Notes: generated from the letters alone by a model not told the origin. DNA of 64,000 nt from Litoribacter ruber (GCF_018500185.1 NZ_JAHBGI010000012.1:64708-128707), one strand, 5' to 3'; shown: positions 7,759 through 16,105, counted from the first letter of the stretch. Made by a program: numbers and translations.

Positions 7759-9120
7759 TCAGGCAAAGGTTACGGTTTTGATGTTGACAAACTCCTTGAT
7801 ACCCAATTCCGCCAGTTCCCTGCCATACCCCGAGCGCTTGATGCCCCCAAATGGGAGGTATGGGCTCGATGCCACCAGCCCGTTGACAAATACAGCCCCG
7901 CTTTCTATCTGAGCAGCAAGGGTATCCGCCTTGTCCATGTCCGAAGTCCAAAGTGAAGAACCCAGGCCATATGGAGAATCGTTGGCGATTTTGATGGCCT
8001 CCTCTTCGGAGCTGACCTTAAATATGGTGGCTACTGGCCCAAACATCTCTTCGCTATAAGCCGGCATTTCGGGAGTGATTTCCGATATGATGTAAGGGCT
8101 AAATATAGCACTTCCTTCCTCAGGCCTGCCTCCATCCAAAATCACCTTAGCACCCATCTCAATGCTTTTATTTACCTGCTCATATAGCTCAGCAGCCAAG
8201 TCAGGCCTGGCCATGCAGCAAAAATCTGCCTCTTCATCAAATTGGTCTCCCTGCTTGAGATTTTCAATCTCCTTCTTGAAGATTTCCACAAAGGAATCAT
8301 AAATATCCCCGTGCACGATAAATCTCTTGGCAGCGATACAGCTTTGCCCAAAGTTAATCATACGCGCCTTGGCGGCAGTTTTGGCTGCTTTCTCCACGTC
8401 GGCATCTGCCAAAACGATGAAGGGATCACTGCCCCCGAGCTCAAGTACGGTCTTTTTCAACACCTCTCCGGCCTGTGAGGCAATTATTTCCCCCGCTTTT
8501 TCGCTACCCGTCAAGGTGGCCGCCTTTACATGGGGGTGGTGGAGAATGGACTTGACTTTGTCCGAAGAGATCAACAAGCTCTGAAAGCAACCTTCGGGAA
8601 ACCCTGCCTCCTGGAAAATTTCCTCAATGGCCAAGGCACACTGGGGTACGTTGGAGGCATGTTTGAGCAATCCTGTGTTTCCCGCCATGAGATTGGGGGC
8701 CGCAAAGCGAAAAACCTGCCAGAAGGGGAAATTCCAAGGCATTACGGCTAGTATCACACCTAAGGGGTTATACTTGAGTTTGGCTTTCTTATCATCGGGA
8801 AGTTCGAGCGGTGTGTCTGCTAAAAAGCCCTCGGCCTTTTCAGCATAGTATCGGCAAACCCAGGCGCACTTTTCAATTTCGGCTACCGCCTCCTTCATCA
8901 TTTTTCCCATTTCCAGTGAAATGAGTTTGGCATAATGATCTTTTTTGCTTTCCAAAATATCGGCAGCTTTATTCATTAAAGATGACTTTTCGGAAAATGG
9001 AGTTTTTCTCCATTCCAAATAGGTATCATGGGCTCGTGTTATGGCCTCATTTATTTGTAGCTCGCTATGGGGGTTGTAGAGTTTTAAGGTTTCGCCGGTA
9101 TAGGGGTTGATGGATTTCAT
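7759..9120 (-). CDS. gabD: NAD(P)-dependent aldehyde dehydrogenase, succinate-semialdehyde type
   Basis: Oxidises an aldehyde, most likely succinic semialdehyde, to the acid with NAD(P). The 453 residues form a complete short ALDH. MPWNFPFWQ (residues 127-135) and the GSEKAGEI loop bind the cofactor. Glu228 in LELGGSDPF is the general base and Cys261 in GQSCIAAKR the nucleophile. The Cys context and the length of 450-460 match Bacteroidota SSADH-like enzymes of the GabD/Sad group, but the substrate is inferred from family only and no GABA gene is nearby. The rhodanese lipoprotein gene ends 4 bases upstream on the same strand, so they share an mRNA. The gap to pdhB is 89 bases. Confidence 0.82.
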   Translation of the reverse strand: MKSINPYTGETLKLYNPHSELQINEAITRAHDTYLEWRKTPFSEKSSLMNKAADILESKKDHYAKLISLEMGKMMKEAVAEIEKCAWVCRYYAEKAEGFLADTPLELPDDKKAKLKYNPLGVILAVMPWNFPFWQVFRFAAPNLMAGNTGLLKHASNVPQCALAIEEIFQEAGFPEGCFQSLLISSDKVKSILHHPHVKAATLTGSEKAGEIIASQAGEVLKKTVLELGGSDPFIVLADADVEKAAKTAAKARMINFGQSCIAAKRFIVHGDIYDSFVEIFKKEIENLKQGDQFDEEADFCCMARPDLAAELYEQVNKSIEMGAKVILDGGRPEEGSAIFSPYIISEITPEMPAYSEEMFGPVATIFKVSSEEEAIKIANDSPYGLGSSLWTSDMDKADTLAAQIESGAVFVNGLVASSPYLPFGGIKRSGYGRELAELGIKEFVNIKTVTFA

Positions 9121-9124
9121 AGGG

Positions 9125-9529
9125 TTATGTTTGTGGATGAATTATCTTCTTGCCCTGCTGGTGCCACTGTTTGATGCCGCCCTGCAGCACAAATACTTTC
9201 TTGAAGCCCATTGAGCTCATGAGCCTGGCGGTGTGGATGGTTTTGTCAGCAGAGCTGCAATAAATATAATAAGAAAGGTCTTTACGAAGGTAAGCCAGCT
9301 GCTCCTCGAAGTGCTGGTCATGGTAATCTATAAAAATGGCATCCTTCAAATGCCCGTTTTTTATTTCTTCTGGAGTGCGGATATCGATAAGGATGGCATC
9401 GGGATGCTTGGAATAGCCGATTTCAAATTCATCAGGGCTAAGGATTTTTTCCTGGCTCATGAATGAGCTGTGACAGCTGCCCAAGGCCAGCGTTAGCGCT
9501 AAAATAAAAGTTCCGAGCCAAGTTTTCAT
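9125..9529 (-). CDS. rhodanese-domain lipoprotein
   Basis: A single rhodanese domain of 134 residues behind a lipoprotein signal (ALGSC, lipidated Cys19), so it is placed in the cell envelope. The fold markers are present: ILIDIRTPEEIKNGHLKDA and the active loop YCSSADKT with candidate catalytic Cys91, then VLQGGIKQW. The loop is unusual because the Arg that usually follows (CxxxxRS) is a Lys. This may change the substrate from thiosulphate. Members of this type may take part in periplasmic sulphur transfer or redox buffering, but the role here is not known. It is the first gene of a two-gene unit with the aldehyde dehydrogenase. Confidence 0.85.
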   Translation of the reverse strand: MKTWLGTFILALTLALGSCHSSFMSQEKILSPDEFEIGYSKHPDAILIDIRTPEEIKNGHLKDAIFIDYHDQHFEEQLAYLRKDLSYYIYCSSADKTIHTARLMSSMGFKKVFVLQGGIKQWHQQGKKIIHPQT

Positions 9530-9705
9530 GGTTAAACAGTAAGAGGGTGAGCATTTTGCAGTTCAGGTCAGGGCTATCAGTATCAAAGCATAAATAATTC
9601 CAACTATTCCCATCAGCGTATTCCACGGCGGCATATTTCGCAATAATTGTAAAATATATTGTCCGCTATCTTTATAACTTGCGGGGAAACCAATTTTGTT
9701 TGAAA

Positions 9706-10224
9706 ATGGGAAAATTAATAGGATTGATATCGGATTCGCACAGCTATATAGATGAGGCGGTATTGAGGCACTTGGAGGATGTGGATGAAATATGGCATGC
9801 TGGAGATATTGGGGAGTTAAACGTGATTGAACAGCTGCCCAAGGGGAAGCAGTTGCGGGTTGTCACGGGAAACATTGACGACAGTTCTGCTCAGGCGGAA
9901 TTTCCTGAAGAGCAACTTTTTGAGGTAGAAGGGGTGAGGGTGTTGATGATCCACATCGGGGGCAAACCTCCCCGCTACGCAAAAGGAATCAAGAGCCGGA
10001 TCCAGCAAACCGCTCCCAAGCTGTTTGTTTGCGGGCATTCGCATATTCTCAAAGTAGAGTTTGACCAGGCGTCAAACGTCCTTTATATGAATCCCGGCGC
10101 CATTGGCATCCAGGGATTTCACCAGGTAAGGACACTTTTGAAGTTTGAGCTTGCCGAGGGGCAGATCAAAAACCTGCGGGTGGTAGAACTTGGGAAAAGG
10201 GCCCAAGCCAGAATGAAGCAATAA
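9706..10224 (+). CDS. metallophosphoesterase, YfcE/MJ0936 family
   Basis: A cytoplasmic two-metal phosphodiesterase of 172 residues. All metal-binding blocks are in order: ISDSHSY (DxH), HAGDIGE (GD), TGNIDD (GNxD), MIHIGG and CGHSHI (GHxH). Relatives hydrolyse model phosphodiesters and cyclic nucleotides, and the natural substrate is often unknown. The start was set at 9706 because MGKLIGLISDSHS begins directly at the first strand. The longer frame to 9679 adds residues that the family does not have. A terminator hairpin follows the stop at once. It converges with the small basic protein gene. Confidence 0.85.
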   Translation: MGKLIGLISDSHSYIDEAVLRHLEDVDEIWHAGDIGELNVIEQLPKGKQLRVVTGNIDDSSAQAEFPEEQLFEVEGVRVLMIHIGGKPPRYAKGIKSRIQQTAPKLFVCGHSHILKVEFDQASNVLYMNPGAIGIQGFHQVRTLLKFELAEGQIKNLRVVELGKRAQARMKQ

Positions 10225-10225
10225 A

Positions 10226-10255
10226 AAAGGCGACACCGTCGGTATCGCCTTCTTT
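10226..10255. terminator. bidirectional terminator after the phosphodiesterase gene
   Basis: AAGGCGA / TCGCCTT stem with an inner ACC/GGT helix. The minus strand has the better T run (six T), so it probably ends the small basic protein gene as well. Confidence 0.75.
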
Positions 10256-10278
10256 ATATGTCTTTTCACAAATAAATC

Positions 10279-10422
10279 TTATTTGTTGAAATCTTTTTTC
10301 AATTCTTCAATATCAACATTCTTGATTACTGGCTTAGCATTCAATTGTTTGATCTTGATAACTCTCGTGTTTTGAGATTGTCTCTTTCTTTTCAGTTTTC
10401 TTTTTAAAGTAGTAACAGCCAT
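10279..10422 (-). CDS. small basic protein, 47 residues
   Basis: ATG-started frame of 47 codons: MAVTTLKRKLKRKRQSQNTR, then a stretch rich in Ile, Lys and Asn, ending LKKDFNK. Residues 7-20 contain eight Lys or Arg, so binding to RNA or DNA is likely. It looks like a small ribosome- or nucleoid-associated protein but matches no ribosomal protein that I know. A full TAnnTTTG element (10459-10466, minus strand) lies about 38 bases upstream and a terminator follows 24 bases after the stop. It is therefore a complete single-gene unit and very probably real. Confidence 0.7.
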   Translation of the reverse strand: MAVTTLKRKLKRKRQSQNTRVIKIKQLNAKPVIKNVDIEELKKDFNK

Positions 10423-10458
10423 ATCGATATCTGTTTATGAGTTTTCAAATTTGAGGTG

Positions 10459-10466
10459 CAAAGATA
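10459..10466 (-). promoter_or_regulatory. -7 element for the small basic protein gene
   Basis: TATCTTTG on the minus strand, matching TAnnTTTG. The expected leader is about 30 bases. Confidence 0.45.
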
Positions 10467-10616
10467 AGAATATCTATCAAACTATGAACGGATATTCCTA
10501 AATAAATCAGCGGATTTGCTCCAGGCTTTGTGAAAAAAGCTCCAATCCACATGGATTTAGGCCCTTTGATGGCAATCCTTGGCTAGAGAAAAACAAATAT
10601 TCTGCTTCAATTTATA

Positions 10617-10624
10617 TAACTTTG
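10617..10624 (+). promoter_or_regulatory. -7 element of hisS
   Basis: TAACTTTG matches TAnnTTTG. Transcription would start near 10631, leaving about 11 bases before the ATG at 10642. This excludes the upstream in-frame TTG at 10579 as a start. Confidence 0.5.
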
Positions 10625-10641
10625 TCCAAAATATCAGACAA

Positions 10642-12012
10642 ATGAGCATTCAAAAACCGACTTTGCCAAAAGGAACCCGTGATTTTGGACCACAGGTAAT
10701 GGCCAAAAGGAACTATATTCTGGATACGATCAAATCTACCTTCAAACTTTTTGGGTTTCAGCAACTCGAAACGCCGAGCATGGAAAACCTTTCCGTGCTG
10801 ACGGGCAAATATGGGGATGAGGGCGACCAGCTCTTATATAAAATACTCAACAGCGGGGATTTTTTAAAGAAGGTTACTGCCGAAAAATTATCAAAAGGAT
10901 CGAATGCGGTATTGCCATTAGTGGCCGAAAAAGGGTTAAGATATGATCTGACGGTGCCATTTGCACGCTACGTGGTGATGAATAGAAATGACATCACATT
11001 TCCCTTCAAAAGATTCCAGATCCAGCCGGTATGGAGGGCCGACCGTCCGCAAAGAGGGCGCTACAGGGAGTTTTACCAGTGTGATGCCGACGTGGTAGGC
11101 ACGGACAGCTTGGTGTGCGAAGCTGAGATCATCCTGATGATCAAAAGGGTGTTCAGTGAGCTAAAGCTCAACGATTATAGCATCAAAATCAACAACAGAA
11201 AAATTCTTACAGGTATATCGGAAGTGATAGGGGAGCCGGGACGCGAAAGTGATCTTTGTGTTTCTATTGATAAACTGGATAAGATTGGCTGGGAAAAAGT
11301 GCGGGAAGAATTGGAGCAAAAAGGCTTTTCAGAGGCTTCCATTGAGAAACTGGGGCCTATCATCGATATGGGGTCCAAAGATAAATTTGAGTTTTTGCAG
11401 ATCTTTCTTGCGAGTAGTGAGGTTGGGCTTCAGGGCTTGAATGAACTGAGGGAAGTTTTTGACCTTTTAGGAAGCTTCAAGGAGGACGAGGAGTTTGTGG
11501 ATTTTGATGTGGTTTTAGCCCGGGGACTTTCTTATTATACCGGGGCAATTTTTGAGGTCAAGGTTAATAACGTTTCCATTGGATCAGTAAGCGGTGGTGG
11601 CCGATATGACAACCTTACCGGAGTTTTTGGGCTGGAAGGTGTTTCGGGCGTTGGTTTTTCATTTGGAGTGGATAGGCTTTATGATGTTTTGGAGGAGCTG
11701 GAGCTATTCCCTGAGGAAAGCCTTAAGTCAACGACCTTGATGGTTGCCCACTTCGGAGAAGATGCGCTGAGCCACGGTTTGAATGTGTTGACAGAGGCAA
11801 GAAAATTGGGAATCAGTGCTGAAATTTTCCCTGATGACGCAAAGATGAAGAAGCAATTTAACTATGCCGATAAAAAGAATATTCCTTTTGTGATCATAAT
11901 CGGCTCGGAGGAGATCAAAAGCGGTGAAGTGACTCTTAAAAACATGGAATCGGGAGAGCAAAGGCAGATGGGGCTTCAAGAGGCCTTGAAGCAGATTAAG
12001 CAGTCGGTCTGA
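10642..12012 (+). CDS. hisS: histidyl-tRNA synthetase
   Basis: Charges tRNA-His with histidine. Class II synthetase of 456 residues. Motif 2 lies in QPVWRADRPQRGRYREFYQC, the histidine-binding HisA loop in LARGLSYYTGAIFEV, GGGRYDNLTGVFG follows, and motif 3 is GVGFSFGVDRL. A C-terminal anticodon-binding domain (VIIIGSEEIKSGEVTLKNM) closes the protein. The start MSIQKPTLPKGTRDF is the family's conserved N-terminus and fits the promoter position. The gene faces a 23-base perfect terminator stem. Confidence 0.97.
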   Translation: MSIQKPTLPKGTRDFGPQVMAKRNYILDTIKSTFKLFGFQQLETPSMENLSVLTGKYGDEGDQLLYKILNSGDFLKKVTAEKLSKGSNAVLPLVAEKGLRYDLTVPFARYVVMNRNDITFPFKRFQIQPVWRADRPQRGRYREFYQCDADVVGTDSLVCEAEIILMIKRVFSELKLNDYSIKINNRKILTGISEVIGEPGRESDLCVSIDKLDKIGWEKVREELEQKGFSEASIEKLGPIIDMGSKDKFEFLQIFLASSEVGLQGLNELREVFDLLGSFKEDEEFVDFDVVLARGLSYYTGAIFEVKVNNVSIGSVSGGGRYDNLTGVFGLEGVSGVGFSFGVDRLYDVLEELELFPEESLKSTTLMVAHFGEDALSHGLNVLTEARKLGISAEIFPDDAKMKKQFNYADKKNIPFVIIIGSEEIKSGEVTLKNMESGEQRQMGLQEALKQIKQSV

Positions 12013-12062
12013 AACTACATGGTTGTCCGTTAGGTTGCCAGCAGCCTTCCTGTACTTTTAGG

Positions 12063-12090
12063 GACGGAAGACCGAAGACCGAGGACCGAA
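12063..12090. repeat. degenerate 7-base tandem repeat (GTCT type), copy 1
   Basis: On the minus strand the units TTCGGTC, CTCGGTC, TTCGGTC and TTCCGTC follow each other. Related copies lie at 16165, 28399 and 57226, always between genes. Confidence 0.8.
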
Positions 12091-12100
12091 TAAGTAAAAG

Positions 12101-12152
12101 CAAACAAGAAAAAAGCCCTTTTCAGTTTCGAAAAGGGCTTTTTTCTTGTTTG
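12101..12152. terminator. very long bidirectional terminator between hisS and the 93-residue protein gene
   Basis: Arms 12101-12123 and 12130-12152 are perfectly complementary over 23 bases (core AAAAAAGCCCTTTTC / GAAAAGGGCTTTTTT) with a 6-base loop. T tracts occur on both strands. Confidence 0.92.
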
Positions 12153-12166
12153 CCTTACTGTATTTT

Positions 12167-12448
12167 TCAGTTTACTTCTACGATGGAGTTGATGGGGATG
12201 TGTATTCCTCCTTTAAGGGTCACAAATTGGTCACCTACCGACCATACGGTAGTGTCCACACAATAGGTGTTTTCCTCCCGGTCTTCAAAAATGATGTTGA
12301 CCTTGCTTTGAAGGAGATTTCCCAGTGTCAGCGCCCTTTGAAGGTCGGCTGCACGGAATTTTTTTGCCTCCGGGCTATCCAATACCTCCCTGCGGCTGAA
12401 TCGTAAATCTCTGATGTGCTCCTTATCAATCTTCGTGATGGTTTTCAT
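12167..12448 (-). CDS. hypothetical protein, 93 residues
   Basis: A soluble protein without signal peptide or membrane segment. The first half is helical and charged (IDKEHIRDLRFSRREVLDSPEAKKFRAADL) and the second half has the alternation of a small beta barrel: NIIFEDREENTYCVDTTVW, VTLKGGIHIPINSIVEVN. This layout is typical of short conserved Bacteroidota proteins whose function has not been established. No motif is recognised. The plus-strand frame over the same bases (12146-12406) runs through the terminator and is a shadow. The gene converges with hisS. Confidence 0.75.
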   Translation of the reverse strand: MKTITKIDKEHIRDLRFSRREVLDSPEAKKFRAADLQRALTLGNLLQSKVNIIFEDREENTYCVDTTVWSVGDQFVTLKGGIHIPINSIVEVN

Positions 12449-12627
12449 TGTTAAAAGAATTTTTGAGTTCTACTTCTAATACGTATATAAGTCGATTTTA
12501 TTGTAAAAAGTTCGAAGAAAGATATATTATCTTTTAATATTTGTAAAAAAAGCATAAAATATTGTAAATAGGTGTTATTTCCTTTGGTTGGAAAATTGTG
12601 TGTATTAAAACCTGATGTAAAATCAAT

Positions 12628-12635
12628 TATCTTTG
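12628..12635 (+). promoter_or_regulatory. -7 element of ybaB
   Basis: TATCTTTG matches TAnnTTTG. The leader to the ATG at 12655 would be about 13 bases. The -33 box is not clear. Confidence 0.45.
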
Positions 12636-12654
12636 TAAAAAAAGCAGATAGGAT

Positions 12655-12987
12655 ATGTTCGACTTTATGAATATCATGAATAAGGTGAAAGAGGCCCAGG
12701 CGAAAATGAAGGAAACGCAGGCCCAATTGGTCAACGTGACCGCTGAAGGGGAGTCAGGGGCCGGTATGGTCAAGGTAACCGTCAACGGACACCGTCAAGT
12801 CATTGACATGACCATGGATGAATCACTGATAAATCCCCAGGATAAGGATATGCTCAAGGATTTGATCGTGGCTGCCACCAACAAGGCCTTTGAAGCTATC
12901 GATGTGAAGATCAAAGAAGAGATGAAAAACGCCACTCAAGGCATGATGCCAAATATTCCAGGTATGGATTTCGGCAATATGTTTTAA
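12655..12987 (+). CDS. ybaB: YbaB/EbfC nucleoid-associated protein
   Basis: A small dimeric DNA-binding protein of 110 residues. The family pattern is clear: N-terminal helix MNKVKEAQAKMKETQAQL, the strand block VTAEGESGAGMVKVTVNGHRQV, DPQ-like INPQDKDMLKDLIVAATNKA, and a Met- and Gly-rich tail (MMPNIPGMDFGNMF). Relatives coat the nucleoid, and many lie next to recombination genes such as recR, which is not the case here. Its stop codon shares one base with the ATG of the glycosyltransferase, so the two are translationally coupled. Confidence 0.93.
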   Translation: MFDFMNIMNKVKEAQAKMKETQAQLVNVTAEGESGAGMVKVTVNGHRQVIDMTMDESLINPQDKDMLKDLIVAATNKAFEAIDVKIKEEMKNATQGMMPNIPGMDFGNMF

Positions 12988-14003
12988 TGGAGGCGGCAAT
13001 CGTCATATTAAATTATAATGGGAAGGAAATGCTTGAACGCTTCCTTCCCAATGTTTTAAATTATTCAATTTTCCCGGTAATCATCGCCGATAATGCCTCC
13101 AGCGATGATTCGGTTGATTTTTTAAAAAAATCCTACCCAGAGTTAAGGGTTTTGAATATCGGTCAAAACCTAGGCTATGCAGGTGGATACAATAAGGCCT
13201 TGGATCAGCTGAAAGGCCAATTTGACTACTTTATATTATTGAATTCCGATGTGGAGGTTAGCCCAAATTGGGATACCATTCTTGTTGATTTCTTAAAACA
13301 GCATCCTGACACCGCCGCTGTGCAACCAAAGATTTTGTCCCTTCAAAATGAAGGATACTTCGATTATGCAGGGGCCTGTGGGGGATTTTTGGATAGCTTG
13401 GGATATCCCTATTGCAGGGGTAGGATTTTAAATACCATCGAAAAGGATGAGGGACAGTATGATCAATCAATAGAGGTAGATTGGGCTTCGGGAGCATGTT
13501 TGGGGGTCAGAGCAGAGTTTTTTGAGGAACTTGGAGGTTTTAGAGCTGAATTTTTTGCCCATATGGAGGAGATAGATTTTTGTTGGAGGCTGCGAAAAAG
13601 AGGGAGAAAATTATACTGTGTCCCCGAAAGTAAGGTTTTTCACTTGGGAGGCGGCACACTGAGCAAGGCGAATTCTTACAAAACCTACCTAAACTTTCGA
13701 AACAGTATTTTAATGCTTTACCTGAACTTGGAGATGCGGGGTTTTAGAGAGGTGTTTTGGAAGAGATTGCCCCTGGACATGGCTGCAGGGATGCATTTGT
13801 TGCTTAGCCAAGGGCCAGCCCACTCCAAAGCGGTCTTTAATGCATACAGTGATTTTTTCAAAATGCGCCGTAGAATGTCTAAAGACAGCCTTTTGGCACC
13901 AAAATTGGTAAAAGGATGTTCGGATAGAAGTGTCCTTTCGATAATCTTGACATATTATTTTCAAGGAAAAAAGAAGTTTAGCCAATTGAGATCAGTCAAA
14001 TAG
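12987..14003 (+). CDS. family 2 glycosyltransferase
   Basis: Inverting GT-A glycosyltransferase of 338 residues, cytoplasmic face. Seen are AIVILNYNGKEML at the N-terminus (nucleotide-sugar site), IADNASSDDSVDFL, the DxD-type metal motif in LLNSDVEVSPNW, and DWASGACLGVRAEFFEELGGF with the downstream EEIDFCWRLRKRGRKLY acceptor/base region. This is the rhamnosyltransferase-like branch, and sugar and acceptor are unknown. The start overlaps the ybaB stop (TAATG). The 3' end overlaps the converging PspC gene by 12 bases. Confidence 0.88.
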   Translation: MEAAIVILNYNGKEMLERFLPNVLNYSIFPVIIADNASSDDSVDFLKKSYPELRVLNIGQNLGYAGGYNKALDQLKGQFDYFILLNSDVEVSPNWDTILVDFLKQHPDTAAVQPKILSLQNEGYFDYAGACGGFLDSLGYPYCRGRILNTIEKDEGQYDQSIEVDWASGACLGVRAEFFEELGGFRAEFFAHMEEIDFCWRLRKRGRKLYCVPESKVFHLGGGTLSKANSYKTYLNFRNSILMLYLNLEMRGFREVFWKRLPLDMAAGMHLLLSQGPAHSKAVFNAYSDFFKMRRRMSKDSLLAPKLVKGCSDRSVLSIILTYYFQGKKKFSQLRSVK

Positions 14004-14210
14004 CACAGGGTTGTTCATCTTGCGGAAGTATTTCCGCACTTTCATCATCATGGCCATGGTAACATAAAAAATTACCGGGGAACCCAGTGTGATAAAGGAA
14101 GAATAGATAAAAAACAGCCTGATACTGTCTATGGGGAAATTCAACCTTTCACCCAATTTGGAACAAACCCCAAAAGCCCGATCCTCAAAGAATATCTTGA
14201 TTTTTTCCAT
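13992..14210 (-). CDS. PspC-domain membrane protein
   Basis: A 72-residue protein made of one PspC domain: FFEDRAFGVCSKLGERLNFP, then two hydrophobic segments (RLFFIYSSFITL and PVIFYVTMAMMMKV). In enterobacteria PspC is part of the phage-shock response at the inner membrane. In Bacteroidota short stand-alone copies are common and their role is not well defined. The start at 14210 (MEKIKIFF) was preferred to the longer frame to 14288, whose extra residues are an unlikely run of Ile, Tyr and Lys. It overlaps the glycosyltransferase tail by 12 bases. Confidence 0.8.
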   Translation of the reverse strand: MEKIKIFFEDRAFGVCSKLGERLNFPIDSIRLFFIYSSFITLGSPVIFYVTMAMMMKVRKYFRKMNNPVLFD

Positions 14211-14293
14211 GATAATAATGGTCTTGTTATAATAAATCAATTTGATTTTATCGGGAATATAATAAATAATCGAATAAACCAACAACAATGTTT

Positions 14294-16105
14294 ATGAAAA
14301 AGGCAACTTTTTTGACAGTAATGGGTGGGGCAATAGCCTTATCCGCCTGTACAAACGTGCAGTCCGTCATCAAACGTTCCGCTGATCAACAGGTGGAAGT
14401 CAACCCTAATCCCCTGGTGCTTGAAGGCGATTCTGTCAAATTTGATATGGAAGCCCAGCTTCCTCCCAAAATGCTCAACAAGAATTTCAAGTACACCCTG
14501 CAGCCGGAATTCCAATATCAGGGCAAAATCCAGCCGATTTCCGACAACCTGGAATTTGACGGTGCTGCGATAAATACCAAACAGCAGAATACCCAGCAGC
14601 AGACCTTTGCATTCCCTTACAAAGAAGGGATGGAAGCTGGCTCGCTCAAAGTTGCTGGCCGTGCCACCCACAAAAAGAAAGGCGGGTCGGCGTCCACTGA
14701 AGCCATCAAGGTTGCAGACGGAATCATCACCACTTCCCGACTGGCCAGAATCGGCCAGGTGACCGAAGAGGAGGGGATACCAAATCTTGGCTTATACATG
14801 GGCCATGACTATGAAGCCTCGGACGAACTGGAGCCAACTGAAGTGGAGTTTTTCTTCCAGCAAGGTAGTGCAAACCTGCGGTCTAGCGAAGTTGAGTCGG
14901 ATAGAGGAAGATATTTGAAAGCCTTCATTGCTGATAACAACGTAACCAAAACCGTAACCATTACCGGAACCCACTCCCCGGAGGGGTCAGAAAGGGTAAA
15001 CAGAAATCTTTCCAAAAACCGCGCGGAGGCTATTGAGCGTATGTACAGAAGGGAAATGGAGAGGTTTGACTACCGCGATGAATCAAAAGATGTACAGTTT
15101 ATCATCAAGCCAGTGGTGGATGACTGGTCTGATTTCAAAGTGTTGTTGGAAGATTATGATGGCTTGAATGAGAGTCAGAAAGAAGAATATTACGAGGTGA
15201 TCGATGGATCGGGGGATTTTGACAGCAAGGAAAGACAAATGCGTCAGCTACCCACTTATAAAACGGTTTTCAATGACCTTTACCCTAAAATGAGAATTGC
15301 CAAAACTGAGATTCTAACTACCAAGGACAAAAGATCAGAGGCGGAGATTTCTTTGCTGGGTTCACGAATAGCTAGGGGAGATGTGCATGCGGATACGCTT
15401 TCAGAAGCTGAACTTGCCTATGCAGCAGAAATCAGTCCTAGTTATGGCGCCAAGGAAAGCCTGTATAAAGCCCAAGTGGAGGCCTATGGTACTCCAATGG
15501 CCCACAACAATCTTGGGGTGGTCTATTTGAATATGGCCAACAGAACGGCTTCAAAATCCGAGAAAGATGAGTACCTGAGAAAAGCGGTGAGGGAATTTGA
15601 AACGGCAAATGCTGAGGAAGAAAATGCCTATGCTATGCACAACCTTGGACAGGCCCATTTGATGCTGGGTGATTATCAGACAGCGTATAAATACATGTCA
15701 GATGCTTCTACCAAGGATCAAAGTGAAGAGTTTACCCATGTAAACGACGCAACCCGAGGCGCTGTGGACATCATCAATGGGGATTACAAACTGGCAACCA
15801 TTCGGTTGAACAATGTTCCTGAAAATGAAACCAACCTATTCAACAAAGGACTAGCTTACCTTTTGGCGGAAGATTACAGAAACGCTACTAATGCTTTTGA
15901 AGAAAGTGTCATGGTAAATAGGGATTTTGGTTACGGATTTTACGGACTAGCCATCGTGGCGGCCAGAAGCGGCAACCAGGATGTGATGTACGAAAACTTG
16001 AAAAAGGCTGCGGAGAGAAGCAGCGAGCTTAAAAGGAGAGCGGCTACCGATCCGGAATTCAGAGCATACAAAGAGGAGTCAGCATTCAGAGATGCCATCA
16101 GATAA
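14294..16105 (+). CDS. OmpA-domain lipoprotein with TPR repeats
   Basis: An envelope lipoprotein of 603 residues. Signal MKKATFLTVMGGAIALSAC puts the lipidated Cys at 19. Residues 20-150 are a beta-rich region. The block VEFFFQQGSANLRSSE, ITGTHSPEGS and NLSKNRAEAIERMY (about 178-255) is an OmpA/MotB-type peptidoglycan-binding domain. After a linker of about 120 residues, the part from about 395 to the end is made of TPR helices (AHNNLGVVYLNMANRT, AYAMHNLGQAHLMLGDY, LFNKGLAYLLAEDYRNA, GYGFYGLAIVAARSG). It probably links the outer membrane or a secretion complex to peptidoglycan. The ATG at 14288 is two codons upstream and equally possible. Confidence 0.85.
   Translation: MKKATFLTVMGGAIALSACTNVQSVIKRSADQQVEVNPNPLVLEGDSVKFDMEAQLPPKMLNKNFKYTLQPEFQYQGKIQPISDNLEFDGAAINTKQQNTQQQTFAFPYKEGMEAGSLKVAGRATHKKKGGSASTEAIKVADGIITTSRLARIGQVTEEEGIPNLGLYMGHDYEASDELEPTEVEFFFQQGSANLRSSEVESDRGRYLKAFIADNNVTKTVTITGTHSPEGSERVNRNLSKNRAEAIERMYRREMERFDYRDESKDVQFIIKPVVDDWSDFKVLLEDYDGLNESQKEEYYEVIDGSGDFDSKERQMRQLPTYKTVFNDLYPKMRIAKTEILTTKDKRSEAEISLLGSRIARGDVHADTLSEAELAYAAEISPSYGAKESLYKAQVEAYGTPMAHNNLGVVYLNMANRTASKSEKDEYLRKAVREFETANAEEENAYAMHNLGQAHLMLGDYQTAYKYMSDASTKDQSEEFTHVNDATRGAVDIINGDYKLATIRLNNVPENETNLFNKGLAYLLAEDYRNATNAFEESVMVNRDFGYGFYGLAIVAARSGNQDVMYENLKKAAERSSELKRRAATDPEFRAYKEESAFRDAIR

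Noticed and set aside
12146-12406. 86-residue plus-strand frame
   Set aside because: Starts inside the hisS terminator stem. The minus-strand frame over the same bases has a normal ATG and protein-like composition.
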